The position numbers and the translations under genes were made by a program. From Flavobacterium notoginsengisoli (GTDB taxonomy: Bacteria; Bacteroidota; Bacteroidia; Flavobacteriales; Flavobacteriaceae), in NCBI RefSeq assembly GCF_014207905.1, contig NZ_JACHLB010000001.1, positions 694,676 through 758,675 of the forward strand: a stretch of 64,000 nucleotides of DNA. Reading direction: 5' to 3'. Below, in pieces: positions 40,555 through 50,188 of the stretch (its first letter is position 1; every line of letters starts with the position of its first letter). The notes below the pieces were generated by a model that saw only the letters and a list, made by a program, of their open reading frames with translations, made no database searches and was not told where the DNA came from.

Positions 40555-41595
40555 ATGCAGAAAATAAAAACAGCATTATTATCATACGGAATGTCGGGAA
40601 AAGTTTTTCACGCTCCGTTTTTAGATATTCATCAAGGATTTGAATTATTAGGTTCTTGGGAAAGAAGCAAAAAATTAATTCAGGAAGATTATCCATACGT
40701 AAAAAGTTATGCCACTCTAGACGAACTTTTAGCAGACGATGTCGATTTGGTAATTGTAAATACGCCAGTTGGCACGCATTACGAATATGCTAAAAAAGTG
40801 CTTTTGGCAGGAAAACATGCCGTTGTAGAAAAAGCGTTCACAACAACGGTCGATGAAGCAAAAGAACTGGCAAAGATTGCAAAAGATAAAGGATTGAAAT
40901 TAGCCGTTTTTCAAAACAGAAGATGGGATAGCGATTTTAAAACCATTAAGAAAATTATCGATGATGGCGTTTTAGGAGATTTAGTAGAAGCAGAATTTCA
41001 TTTTGACAGATACAATCCACTATTGAGTCCGAAAGCACATAAAGAAACAGCCAATGATGGTGCAGGAGTTTTAAAAGACTTAGGGCCTCATATTATTGAC
41101 CAAGCTATAAGTTTATTTGGTTGCCCAAAAGCTGTTTTTGGAGACATTAGAGTAACAAGAGAAAACTCAGTTGTAGACGACTGGATCGATTTGACTTTGT
41201 TTTATTCTAATTTTAGGGTAAGACTAAAAGCAGGTTTTTTTGTTAGAGAAGCGAATCCGGCTTACGTGCTTCACGGAAAAAAAGGCTCTTTCTTAAAACC
41301 TCGTGGAGATGTTCAGGAAGATGATTTAAAAGTGGGTAAAAAACCAAATTTAGAAGCTTGGGGAACAGAAGACGAAAGTTTACAAGGACTTTTGCATACC
41401 GAGATAAACGGAAAAATTGTGAGAGAAAAAGTGCCGACACTTCAAGGTAATTATTTCAGTTTCTTTGATGGCGTTTACGATTCGATTGCAAACCATAAAG
41501 AGGAACCTGTTACGGCACAAGATGGCGTAAAAGTAATGCAGGTTATAGAAGCTGCAATTGCAAGCAATGCCCAACAAAAGGTAATCAGTATATAG
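40555..41595 (+). CDS. Gfo/Idh/MocA-family dehydrogenase
   Basis: 346 aa NAD(P)-dependent oxidoreductase, probably acting on a sugar or inositol derivative. The Rossmann start ALLSYGMSGKVFHAPF (8-23) is the variant seen in the YvaA/IolW/YhhX subgroup. The catalytic region holds EKAFTTTVDEA (near 92) and KDLGPHIIDQA (near 178), with His184 as a likely catalytic residue by analogy. No signal peptide. A stand-alone gene with its own terminator at 41810. The exact substrate cannot be inferred. Confidence 0.88.
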   Translation: MQKIKTALLSYGMSGKVFHAPFLDIHQGFELLGSWERSKKLIQEDYPYVKSYATLDELLADDVDLVIVNTPVGTHYEYAKKVLLAGKHAVVEKAFTTTVDEAKELAKIAKDKGLKLAVFQNRRWDSDFKTIKKIIDDGVLGDLVEAEFHFDRYNPLLSPKAHKETANDGAGVLKDLGPHIIDQAISLFGCPKAVFGDIRVTRENSVVDDWIDLTLFYSNFRVRLKAGFFVREANPAYVLHGKKGSFLKPRGDVQEDDLKVGKKPNLEAWGTEDESLQGLLHTEINGKIVREKVPTLQGNYFSFFDGVYDSIANHKEEPVTAQDGVKVMQVIEAAIASNAQQKVISI

Positions 41596-41618
41596 TAAGA
41601 CATTCATAAAGCTATCAT

Positions 41619-41798
41619 TCCATAGGAATGTTTCGTCGGTAGAAATAAATAGTGTTTATCCGTATTTACGTTCCGTAGGAACGTTTGATTTGCGCGTCAA
41701 TTTTTTACAATCTAAATGCACCAAACGTTCCTACGGAACGTAAAACATAACAACGATATAATTTTTCTACCGACGAAATGTTCCTACGGAACATAAAA
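41619..41798. repeat. Long nested inverted repeat with GTTCCGTAGGAAC palindromes (site C)
   Basis: Fills most of the 440-bp gap after the Gfo/Idh gene. Outer arms: TTTCGTCGGTAGAAA (from 41631) and TTTTCTACCGACGAAAT (from 41763). Inner arms: TTTACGTTCCGTAGGAACG (from 41665) and CGTTCCTACGGAACGTAAA (from 41727). Each arm also holds a self-complementary GTTCCGTAGGAAC, or a variant of it. The structure looks like a REP or MITE-type cruciform. Confidence 0.75.
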
Positions 41799-41809
41799 TG
41801 CATAAAATC

Positions 41810-41846
41810 AAAAGGAGCTTTTTCAAAAATGGAGAGCTCCTTTTTT
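41810..41846 (+). terminator. Intrinsic terminator of the Gfo/Idh gene
   Basis: AAAAGGAGCT (41810-41819) pairs perfectly with AGCTCCTTTT (41835-41844) and ends in a T run. The 190 bp from here to the MFS gene hold only the -7 box below. Confidence 0.85.
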
Positions 41847-42003
41847 AGCTTTGCTTAAAAATGAAGCAAATTATATTCTACTAAAGCCGAAATGTTGTAA
41901 TTTTAATAAGAAGAAATCAATCGAAAACTTCTTAATTTATAAACAATAACGTTGTAAATTGTGCATAACATTAGACTCTATAGGCTTTGAAGTACGTTTT
42001 TAG

Positions 42004-42011
42004 TATTTTTG
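42004..42011 (+). promoter_or_regulatory. -7 box of the MFS gene (TATTTTTG)
   Basis: TATTTTTG matches TAnnTTTG and lies 23 nt before ATG 42035; the -33 box is not clear. Confidence 0.45.
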
Positions 42012-42034
42012 ACAATATCCAATAAAAATTCAAT

Positions 42035-43255
42035 ATGCTGATAAATTTTAATCCATTAGCGCTTTTTCAGACCAAAGGAAAAATCAAGAAAGTATTTAGA
42101 GAAGCAAAAGCCTCTTATTTAAACCGAATTCGATTTGCCGTTGGAATGTTTTATTTCGGAATGGGTTTAAGTTTTGCAACTTGGGCGAGTAGAATTCCAG
42201 ATATCAAAACAGCCTTGCATTTAACAGAAGGAGATTTAGGTTCGATACTTTTTGCACTTCCAGTTGGACAATTGGCTATTATGCCTTTTTCTGGAAAGAT
42301 GGTAACGAAATTTGGAAGTCATCGTATCTTGATCTTTTCATTAATTATGTATGTTTTTTGTCTAATCAATTTAGGTTTGGCAACAACCGCATTGCAATTA
42401 TCGCTCGGATTATTCTTATTCGGATTATTTGGAAACTTAGCCAACATCGCTGTAAATACACAAGGAGTTTATACAGAAGTTCTATTTAAAAAAACAATCA
42501 TGTCATCTTTTCACGGAATGTGGAGTTTTGCAGGATTTACCGGCGCATTGGTCGGTTTAGGAATGCTGGCTTTAAACTTGAGTCCGTTGCATCATTTTAT
42601 AATTGTTGCGGTAATTGTTTTAATTATGGTAGGGCTTAATTTTAGATTTTTGGTGAGAGCCAAAGAAAAAGCAAAACCTAAAGAAGAAGGAAAAAAATTA
42701 TTTGTAAAGCCGGATTCAGCTTTACTTTGGTTAGGGGTTATCGGATTTTGCAGTATGGCAAGTGAAGGTGTTATGTTCGATTGGAGCGGTGTCTATTTTA
42801 AAGATATTGTGCAAGCGCCAGGACCTTTAGTAGTTTTAGGATATACTTCATTCATGATTATGATGGCAAGTGGAAGATTCTTAGGCGACGGATTAATCAA
42901 TAAATTTGGACGTGAACGCGTTATGCAGATTAGTGGCGTTATGATTTCGGCGGGACTTTTTACAGCAGTTTTTCTTCCTTATTTAATTCCATGTACTATC
43001 GCATTTATGTTTGTAGGTTTAGGAGTTGCTACTATTGTTCCTACTGTTTATAGTATTGCAGGAAAAAATCCGACCGTTCCTGCGGGAGAGGCTTTAACGA
43101 TTGTTTCGAGTGTAAGTTTCTTAGGTTTCTTAATGGGACCGCCAGTAATTGGACACATTGCACAAAATTTCGGATTACGATTTTCTTTTGCTTTTATCGG
43201 AATCTTCGGTGTTCTAATCGCCTTTATGGTTTCTAAAATTAGAACAACGTCGTAA
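42035..43255 (+). CDS. MFS transporter (YbjJ/FucP-like)
   Basis: 406 aa with about twelve membrane segments from residue 30 on and a cytoplasmic basic N-terminus. FYFGMGLSFATWASRIPDIKTALHLTEGDLGSILFALPVG is typical of the YbjJ-type branch of the major facilitator superfamily; the central loop (about 210-230) is lysine-rich. Substrate unknown. It is a single gene between the repeat-filled gap and the TonB receptor gene. Confidence 0.88.
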   Translation: MLINFNPLALFQTKGKIKKVFREAKASYLNRIRFAVGMFYFGMGLSFATWASRIPDIKTALHLTEGDLGSILFALPVGQLAIMPFSGKMVTKFGSHRILIFSLIMYVFCLINLGLATTALQLSLGLFLFGLFGNLANIAVNTQGVYTEVLFKKTIMSSFHGMWSFAGFTGALVGLGMLALNLSPLHHFIIVAVIVLIMVGLNFRFLVRAKEKAKPKEEGKKLFVKPDSALLWLGVIGFCSMASEGVMFDWSGVYFKDIVQAPGPLVVLGYTSFMIMMASGRFLGDGLINKFGRERVMQISGVMISAGLFTAVFLPYLIPCTIAFMFVGLGVATIVPTVYSIAGKNPTVPAGEALTIVSSVSFLGFLMGPPVIGHIAQNFGLRFSFAFIGIFGVLIAFMVSKIRTTS

Positions 43256-43328
43256 TTACGTTTTCTGATTAGAATTATAAAATATTAAACAAATTTGTAA
43301 GAATTTATTTAATATTAAATATTTTGTT

Positions 43329-43336
43329 TATATTTG
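43329..43336 (+). promoter_or_regulatory. -7 box of the TonB receptor operon (TATATTTG)
   Basis: TATATTTG matches TAnnTTTG; predicted leader of about 100 nt before ATG 43441. Confidence 0.45.
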
Positions 43337-43440
43337 AATTTATAAGTGTATACTTATCATTAATTTTTTCAAAAACCAATTTTATCTTTTGAATTCAGGA
43401 TTGATATCCTAAAATTATTTTCAAAGTAAATTGGATTTTA

Positions 43441-46257
43441 ATGATAAAAAAATACGCAGTCTTTCTTATTTTTTTGCTTTTTAATTTTGCATCTGCACAA
43501 CGAAAAATAACAGTTTCTGGAGTTGTTATTGACACGAGAACGCAAAATCCGTTAGAAAATGTAGTGGTTACAATACAGAATACGGCCGTAATGCAACTCA
43601 CTTCAAAAACGGGGAAATTTGAACTTCATATATTTCCACAAAAAGAGCAACTGCTTTTACTAAGAAGTCAGGGCTATAAAGATTTTCTTTTAAAGATAAA
43701 ATCCAATTCTGACCAAAATATTAATCTCGGAATATTACAATTAGAAGACACTTATTCTGATGAAGTTCCAGCGGCACTAATTACTTTATCAGACAGTGAT
43801 TTCTCTGAAGATAATGGTTCATCCGAAATGACTTCTGGGCTTTTACAATCTTCCAAAGATGCCTTTATGCAGACTTCCGCATTCAATTGGGGTCAGGCTC
43901 GATTTCGTGTTCGTGGTTTAGACAGTGAAAACGGAACGATGATGCTCAACGGAATTGTAATGAATAAAATCTACGATGGAAGACCACAGTGGAACAATTG
44001 GGGAGGTTTGAATAATGTACTTCGAAATCAAGAATTTTCGGTTGGTACAGCAGCATCTAACTATACTTTTGGCGGAATTTTAGGCACACAGCAAATTTTT
44101 ACTCGTGCTTCATTATATAGAAAAGGAACTTCGCTCACATTTTCAGGAAGTAACACTACTTATATTTTACGTGGAATTGGAACTTACGCTTCAGGTATGA
44201 ATGAAGCGGGTTGGGCGTATGTAATTTCAGCTGGAAAACGTTGGGCTGATGAAGGATATTTTGAAGGAACCAACTTCAATGCAGATTCTTTTTTTCTCAG
44301 CATAGAAAAAAAATTAAACAGTAAAAATGCTCTAAATTTTACGGGATTTTACACGCCAAATTCGAGAGGTAAAAATTCGGCAAATACAGCTGAGGTGAGC
44401 CATTTAATGGGAGAAAATTATAATTCATATTGGGGATTTCAGAATGGAAAAAAACGAAATGCACGAGTTAAAAATGTTGCTGAACCGTTATTAATGGTTA
44501 ATCATTATTACAAAATTGATGAAAAGACAAATCTGAATTCTGTTCTAATGTATCAATTTGGGAAAGTAGGCAATAGTAATATTGATTATCAAAATGCCGA
44601 TAGCCCAGATCCTGTCTACTACAAAAAGATGCCAAGTTATTTTAGTTCGCTTTATGCAAAAGACCATGGAGAATTTTCTGGAGAATTTACACCAGACTAT
44701 GAAAATGCAGAGAAAAATAGAATTGCTTTTTTATCTAATTCTCAAATCAATTGGAATGAGATGTATTTTGCGAATCAGCAATCGACAGAAAATGGTTTTC
44801 AGCCTTCGAAAAGCCATTATGTTTTGTATGAAGACCGAACTGATGATCGAACTTTTGCGGTCAATTCAAACTTAAATACACAAATAACATCAAATGTTTT
44901 TTTTGATGGAGGTTTTACTTTTAAGAAATTGAAATCGCATAATTTTCAGAATCTATTGGATCTTCTTGGAGGAGAATATTTTGAAGATATTGATGCATTT
45001 TATAAAGGAAGCTATTCGCAATCAGATTTACAGCATCCAAATCGTCAAGTAAAACAAGGAGATACTTATGGTTATAATTACAATTTATTTGGCAATACTT
45101 TAGATGCTTTTACACAGTTTAAATTTACTTACAATAAAACAGAATTCTATTTTTCGCAGTTGTATTCTATTTCAGATTATCAAAGAGAAGGACTTTATCA
45201 AAACGGACTTTATCCAAACAATTCTCTAGGAAAAAGCGAGAAAGTAAATTTTGAAAATTTTGGATTCAAAGGCGGATTCACGTATAAAATTTCAGGGAAA
45301 CAATCGTTGTTTTTTAATGGTGCACATTTTACACGAGCACCTTCACTTCGAAATACATTTTCAAATTCAAGATTAAATAATACAATCGTTAATGGACTTG
45401 AAAGTGAAAATATAACTAGTGGAGAAGCAAATTACAGCTATCACTCGCCGAAATTGAAATTGAGAATGACAGTTTATTATTCATTAATTAAAAACACTTC
45501 CAAAACTTCTTATTTCTACGCTGAAGGAATTTTTGATAATGGAGCAGGTTATGACCCTACAGATGCTTTTGTCAGTCAGACCTTGACAAAATTAGACAAG
45601 AAAAATATAGGTTTGGAATTGGGTTCAGAATATCAAATTTCCTCAACGCTTAAAGCTACTTTATCAGCCGCTTTTGGAAATTATGTTTATAGCAGCAATC
45701 CGAATGTAAGTATTACAAATGACGCAAATGCTGCAAAAAGTATGTCAACAACATTTGACTTCGGACCAGCATATCTTAAAAATTACAAACAATCTGGAAC
45801 TCCTCAAAAAGCATATTCATTCGGACTAGAATATCGGGATCCTAAATTTTGGTGGATTGGAGCTAATATTAATTACCTGATGGATAGTTATATTGATGTT
45901 TCTCCAATTTCTAGAACTTCACAATTTTACATTAATCCAGTAAACGGATTTCCTTTTCCCGAAGCCACTTCAGAAAGAGGAAATGAATTATTGAAGCAAG
46001 AAAAGTTTGATCCAATTATGCTTTTGAATTTAAGTGGCGGCAAATCGTGGCGCATTTACAAAAAATACGTCGGACTTTTTGCTAGCGTAAATAATGTTCT
46101 GAATTTAATCTATAAAACTGGTGGTTTTGAACAGGCGCGAAATGCCAACTTTAGAGCTTTAAATCAAGATGTTTCTAGTGGCACTCCTTCTTTTGGGCCT
46201 AAATATTATTATGGATATGGACGAACTTATTTTCTAAATCTCACAATCGGGTTATAA
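43441..46257 (+). CDS. TonB-dependent outer-membrane receptor with carboxypeptidase-regulatory domain
   Basis: 938 aa. Signal peptide ends NFASAQ near 20; residues 21-100 are a carboxypeptidase-regulatory-like beta-sandwich (KITVSGVVIDTRTQNPLENVVVTIQNT); the plug follows (about 125-235, with RFRVRGLDSENGTMMLNGIVMN), then the barrel, ending in an aromatic-rich strand FLNLTIGL. No SusD-type gene is next to it; instead a DUF5689 lipoprotein follows by 18 nt. Takes up an unknown ligand using TonB energy. Confidence 0.92.
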   Translation: MIKKYAVFLIFLLFNFASAQRKITVSGVVIDTRTQNPLENVVVTIQNTAVMQLTSKTGKFELHIFPQKEQLLLLRSQGYKDFLLKIKSNSDQNINLGILQLEDTYSDEVPAALITLSDSDFSEDNGSSEMTSGLLQSSKDAFMQTSAFNWGQARFRVRGLDSENGTMMLNGIVMNKIYDGRPQWNNWGGLNNVLRNQEFSVGTAASNYTFGGILGTQQIFTRASLYRKGTSLTFSGSNTTYILRGIGTYASGMNEAGWAYVISAGKRWADEGYFEGTNFNADSFFLSIEKKLNSKNALNFTGFYTPNSRGKNSANTAEVSHLMGENYNSYWGFQNGKKRNARVKNVAEPLLMVNHYYKIDEKTNLNSVLMYQFGKVGNSNIDYQNADSPDPVYYKKMPSYFSSLYAKDHGEFSGEFTPDYENAEKNRIAFLSNSQINWNEMYFANQQSTENGFQPSKSHYVLYEDRTDDRTFAVNSNLNTQITSNVFFDGGFTFKKLKSHNFQNLLDLLGGEYFEDIDAFYKGSYSQSDLQHPNRQVKQGDTYGYNYNLFGNTLDAFTQFKFTYNKTEFYFSQLYSISDYQREGLYQNGLYPNNSLGKSEKVNFENFGFKGGFTYKISGKQSLFFNGAHFTRAPSLRNTFSNSRLNNTIVNGLESENITSGEANYSYHSPKLKLRMTVYYSLIKNTSKTSYFYAEGIFDNGAGYDPTDAFVSQTLTKLDKKNIGLELGSEYQISSTLKATLSAAFGNYVYSSNPNVSITNDANAAKSMSTTFDFGPAYLKNYKQSGTPQKAYSFGLEYRDPKFWWIGANINYLMDSYIDVSPISRTSQFYINPVNGFPFPEATSERGNELLKQEKFDPIMLLNLSGGKSWRIYKKYVGLFASVNNVLNLIYKTGGFEQARNANFRALNQDVSSGTPSFGPKYYYGYGRTYFLNLTIGL

Positions 46258-46275
46258 AAATTAAGATGTATTGTT

Positions 46276-47625
46276 ATGAAAAAGATTCTTTTAAATGTAA
46301 TTTATTCACTACCATTATTATTTATTTTCGGGTGTAATAATGAAATTGAAACACCAAAACTAGTTTGTACACAACCCGACTTTATAGCAAATCAATCGGT
46401 CGAAAAAGTCTATGAACTTTCTGCCGCAACAGCCAAACAATATGTATACGATGATGTTATTGAAGCCTATGTAGTTTCAAGCGATGAAGAAGGCAATTTT
46501 TTCAAAAGTATTTATTTGCAGACAAAATCTTCAGACAACAGTCCTTCAATTGGCTTTAATGTCCCAGTTGATGTTTCTAACACTTATATCGATTATAGAA
46601 TTGGCAATAAGGTTTATGTGAAATTAAAAAATCAATTTACCGATTTGTATTTTGGAGGATTAAGAATAGGAAGCTTATATGTAAGTAATGCAGGAGATCC
46701 TACAATTGGAAGAGTTTCTCAAAATGAGTTTAGAAATGTTCTGAATGTTTCATGCACAATTTTGGATGAAAATCGATTGGTTGAGTCACTTTCTATTGAA
46801 GAAGCTCTTTCTGATTCTAAACTTAATACATTGATCGAATTAAATGATGTTGAGTTTACAGAAGTTGCTTTGGGGCGACATTATTTTGAAGAATCTAATA
46901 ATGTCGGAGGCTCAACAAATTGGAATTTAAGAGATAGAACAGGAAATCAAATTATATTTAGAACCAGTGCTTACGCAAAATTTGCAGATCATTTAGTGCC
47001 TGAAGGAAGCGGAAAAGTAAGAGGTATTTTGACTAAATACGGTACAGATTATCAGTTTATGGTTCGTTCGGAAAAAGATATTGAAATGAATGGAAAAAGA
47101 AATACGCCATTTTTTTCTGAAGATTTTCAATCGGTTAAAAACAATGTGAATTTCGTTCTTCCAGGCTGGAGCAATATTGTTGAAAAAGCAAGTAAGCTCT
47201 GGAAAAGCATGGTATATTCTGGCAATGGTTATGCAGAATTCAATACAACCAGCACGACCGCGGCCGAAAATGTTGCATGGCTAGTTTCTCCAAAAATTAA
47301 TTTGGCAGGATATAAAAATGCAGTACTTTCTTTTAGAAGTGCGCAACACGATTTAAAACTGGATTCACCATTAAACACTTTAGAAGTTTACGTTTCAAAC
47401 AATTTTGATGGTTCTAGTGTCACCAAAGCAAAATGGACAAAATTGGAAGCCAAAATTCCTTCCTTAGAAACACCGGCGAAAACTTTTATAAGCTCAGGAG
47501 GAATTGATCTTTCTGCTTATTCGGGAAATATTAATATCGCTTTTAAATATATTGGTTCTGGAAAAGACAAAACACTCAACGGCGCTTTTATGGTAGATGA
47601 TATTAAGATATTTGGAGAAAAATAA
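46276..47625 (+). CDS. DUF5689 lipoprotein with choice-of-anchor-J-like C-terminal domain
   Basis: 449 aa, lipoprotein Cys20 (LFIFGC). Residues about 50-270 fit DUF5689 (AYVVSSDEEGNFFKSIYLQTK, IDYRIGNKVYVKLKNQFTDLYFGG, GKVRGILTKYGTDYQFMVRSEKDIEM), an OB-like fold frequent in Bacteroidetes surface lipoproteins. The last ~170 residues are a jelly-roll binding domain with FFSEDFQS at its start and IAFKYIGSGKDKTLNGAFMVDDIKI at its end. As the partner of the TonB receptor upstream it probably binds the ligand at the cell surface, like SusD without homology. Confidence 0.85.
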   Translation: MKKILLNVIYSLPLLFIFGCNNEIETPKLVCTQPDFIANQSVEKVYELSAATAKQYVYDDVIEAYVVSSDEEGNFFKSIYLQTKSSDNSPSIGFNVPVDVSNTYIDYRIGNKVYVKLKNQFTDLYFGGLRIGSLYVSNAGDPTIGRVSQNEFRNVLNVSCTILDENRLVESLSIEEALSDSKLNTLIELNDVEFTEVALGRHYFEESNNVGGSTNWNLRDRTGNQIIFRTSAYAKFADHLVPEGSGKVRGILTKYGTDYQFMVRSEKDIEMNGKRNTPFFSEDFQSVKNNVNFVLPGWSNIVEKASKLWKSMVYSGNGYAEFNTTSTTAAENVAWLVSPKINLAGYKNAVLSFRSAQHDLKLDSPLNTLEVYVSNNFDGSSVTKAKWTKLEAKIPSLETPAKTFISSGGIDLSAYSGNINIAFKYIGSGKDKTLNGAFMVDDIKIFGEK

Positions 47626-47761
47626 AATACGATTTGGGAATTAATAAATAATAAATTGGTTTTTAGAGTTTTATTGAAAAGTTTGTAGTTTTTGTACTTC
47701 AAATTCCTAAAATTTAATGGAATTTTGTATTTTGGTCATCCCAAATCAATACAAATATCAC

Positions 47762-48622
47762 ATGAAAACCTACTTTCTTGCCATCTTAATGATGGTTTTT
47801 CCATGCGTAATACACAGTCAGGACGCTCCTGTACGATTAAAACAAATCAACGTTGTAAAGACAAATTACCAAAACTCTAAAGACGGCGAAATTGTAAATA
47901 AAACGTTTGCATTTAAAGATGGTAAACTTCAAACAGTAACAACTTCAGACGTTGTACAACATTTCTTTTACAATAAAAGCGGTTTGCTGGATATGACCGT
48001 CAAAGATAAAGTAGGAAGCGACTGGAAAGAAGTGGTAAACTATACTTATAACGCTGACAACAACATTACTAAGTTTGTAAAAAAATATCAGGAAGGACCA
48101 AATTATATCACAAAAACGGTTTCATTTTTTTATGAAGGCGCTAGAGTAAAAGTAACAACGAAAAAGAGCACCAATCACCAGAATTTAGTTGATGATATTG
48201 AATACCTTGTTGAAAATGGCTTAATCGTTAGAAGAACTTCACGCGACAGAAATAAAGCAATTATTGGGAAGTTAGAATATGTTTATGTAAACGATAATGT
48301 GTCTAAACATAAAGGTTTGGTTGGTGACAAAATCTCTAAAACATATACTTATGATGACAAAAAATCAGTAGATCAATTGATTGTTCAAAGTCTGTTTGGA
48401 GATAATTATAAGGTTATTGTACCCATGATTTCTTATCATGAAGATGAATTTGCTTTTGAATCTATTTCTTATAATAATGAAATGAATTTTAGCCCTTCTT
48501 CTACAGCTCTAGTTGCAGTAAGCAGAAAATACAAATACAACAAATTGAATTTTCCAATTTCTTGCTCACAAATTGAGGAAAACGGAATTGTAAAAACAGA
48601 GAAAACATTTATTTACGAATAA
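47762..48622 (+). CDS. Exported protein of unknown function
   Basis: 286 aa from ATG 47762. An upstream in-frame ATG (47717) would add residues that break the signal peptide and is rejected. Signal peptide ends VIHSQ near 19. The mature part is rich in YTY/YNADN-type strands (FFYNKSGLLDMTVKDKVG, NYTYNADNNITKFVKKYQ, YEYVYVNDNVSKHK-like), recalling YD/RHS-like strand repeats, but the spacing is irregular and I do not assign a family. It may follow the TonB/DUF5689 pair as a third gene, 136 nt downstream. Confidence 0.7.
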   Translation: MKTYFLAILMMVFPCVIHSQDAPVRLKQINVVKTNYQNSKDGEIVNKTFAFKDGKLQTVTTSDVVQHFFYNKSGLLDMTVKDKVGSDWKEVVNYTYNADNNITKFVKKYQEGPNYITKTVSFFYEGARVKVTTKKSTNHQNLVDDIEYLVENGLIVRRTSRDRNKAIIGKLEYVYVNDNVSKHKGLVGDKISKTYTYDDKKSVDQLIVQSLFGDNYKVIVPMISYHEDEFAFESISYNNEMNFSPSSTALVAVSRKYKYNKLNFPISCSQIEENGIVKTEKTFIYE

Positions 48623-48736
48623 AGTTTTTTAAATAATACCATTCAGAGGTGGAATTTTGTCGAGGTAAATCTTGATGGAGTTCCATCTTTTTTATGATAA
48701 TCATTTGGATATAAATTTAAAAACCAAATTGTGTAA

Positions 48737-48766
48737 TTGATTGTAGCTGACAAATGATTAAATTTG
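48737..48766 (+). promoter_or_regulatory. Promoter of hflX
   Basis: TTG (48737-48739), 19-nt spacer, TAAATTTG (48759-48766), 16 nt before ATG 48783. Confidence 0.6.
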
Positions 48767-48782
48767 CACCTTATTCAAGAAT

Positions 48783-50018
48783 ATGTTAGAAAAAGAAGTT
48801 ATAAATTTTGAGAGAACGGTAATTGTTGGAATCGTTACTCAAAGTCAAAGTGAAGAAAAGCTAAATGAATATTTAGACGAATTGGAGTTTTTGACATTTA
48901 CCGCAGGCGGTGAGGTGATAAAACGCTTTTCGCAGAAAATGGAACGCCCAAATCCGAAGACTTTTGTAGGTACGGGAAAAATTGACGACATCAATCTTTT
49001 TGTAAAAGAGAACAAAATATCGACTGTAATTTTTGATGATGAATTAACGCCTTCACAGCAAAAAAATATTTCAAGAATCATAGACTGTAAAATTCTAGAC
49101 AGAACCAATTTGATTCTAGATATTTTTGCGCAGAGAGCTGAAACTTCATACGCAAGAACACAGGTAGAATTGGCGCAGTGCCAATATTTGTTGCCAAGAC
49201 TTTCTGGTTTATGGACGCACCTTGAACGCCAAAAAGGGGGAATTGGTATGCGTGGACCTGGAGAGACAGAGATTGAGACAGATAGACGTATCGTTCGTGA
49301 CAGAATTTCGTTATTGAAAGAGAAAATCAAAACTATCGACAAACAGATGGGTATTCAGAGAAGTAACCGTGGCGCAATGGTTCGTGTCGCACTTGTTGGT
49401 TATACCAATGTTGGAAAATCGACTCTGATGAATGCAATCGGAAAAAGTGACGTTTTTGTTGAGAATAAATTGTTTGCAACTTTAGATACGACAGTTAGAA
49501 AAGTAGTGATCAAAAACCTTCCATTTTTACTTTCAGACACAGTAGGTTTTATTAGAAAATTGCCAACGCAATTGGTAGATTCTTTTAAAAGTACATTAGA
49601 TGAGGTTCGTGAAGCAGATTTACTTTTGCACGTTGTAGATATTTCGCATCCTGATTTTGAAGATCATATTGAATCGGTTAATAAGATTTTGCAAGAAATT
49701 AAAAGCAATGACAAACCAACCATCATGGTTTTCAATAAAATCGATACTTACAAGCATCTTACCATAGACGAAGACGATCTAATTACAGAAAGAACTCGTA
49801 AACATTATACTCTTGACGAATGGAAACAAACTTGGATGAGTAATGTTGGAGAAGATAAAGCATTGTTTATTTCGGCAAGACAAAAAGAAAATTTTGAAGA
49901 ATTTAGAGAAAGAGTTTATGAAGCAGTTCGACAAATTCATATAACGCGTTTTCCTTATAATAAATTCTTGTATCCTGATTATAAAGATGCAATTGAAAAA
50001 GAAGAAGAGCAGGAATAA
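48783..50018 (+). CDS. hflX: Ribosome-associated GTPase HflX
   Basis: 411 aa. The N-terminal HflX domain (about 10-190) includes PNPKTFVGTGKIDDI and the glycine-rich GGIGMRGPGETEIETDRR motif. The G domain (about 200-370) has G1 GYTNVGKSTLM, G3 DTVGFIRKLPTQLVDSF and G4 NKID. HflX splits stalled ribosomes under heat or antibiotic stress. Single gene with its own promoter; its downstream gap contains a terminator inside the A2 inverted repeat. Confidence 0.96.
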   Translation: MLEKEVINFERTVIVGIVTQSQSEEKLNEYLDELEFLTFTAGGEVIKRFSQKMERPNPKTFVGTGKIDDINLFVKENKISTVIFDDELTPSQQKNISRIIDCKILDRTNLILDIFAQRAETSYARTQVELAQCQYLLPRLSGLWTHLERQKGGIGMRGPGETEIETDRRIVRDRISLLKEKIKTIDKQMGIQRSNRGAMVRVALVGYTNVGKSTLMNAIGKSDVFVENKLFATLDTTVRKVVIKNLPFLLSDTVGFIRKLPTQLVDSFKSTLDEVREADLLLHVVDISHPDFEDHIESVNKILQEIKSNDKPTIMVFNKIDTYKHLTIDEDDLITERTRKHYTLDEWKQTWMSNVGEDKALFISARQKENFEEFRERVYEAVRQIHITRFPYNKFLYPDYKDAIEKEEEQE

Positions 50019-50026
50019 ATTAATTT

Positions 50027-50161
50027 TAACGCAAAGGGCGCTAAGATTTTATATAATAAGCTCTTATTAAAATACTAAGTTCGCAAAGCTAAATCTATAT
50101 ATCTTTGCGAACTTTTTTTATACAAAAACTAACTAATAAAATCTTAGCGCCCTTTGCGTTA
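50027..50161. repeat. Nested inverted repeat of GCAAAG words (site A2)
   Basis: Perfect 26-bp arms at 50027-50052 and 50136-50161 (beginning TAACGCAAAGGGCGC and ending CTTTGCGTTA). An inner hairpin (50077-50119) acts as terminator. Lies between convergent hflX and the DUF3078 gene. Confidence 0.8.
50077..50119. terminator. Terminator hairpin inside repeat A2
   Basis: AAGTTCGCAAAG (50077-50088) pairs perfectly with CTTTGCGAACTT (50103-50114), followed by TTTTT. Confidence 0.75.
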
Positions 50162-50188
50162 GAAATTTAAGCGTTTTAGAGAGGCAAA

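Noticed and set aside
48845-49342. 165-codon minus-strand frame
   Set aside because: Antisense to hflX; no family likeness, and the plus-strand frame has the full GTPase motifs.
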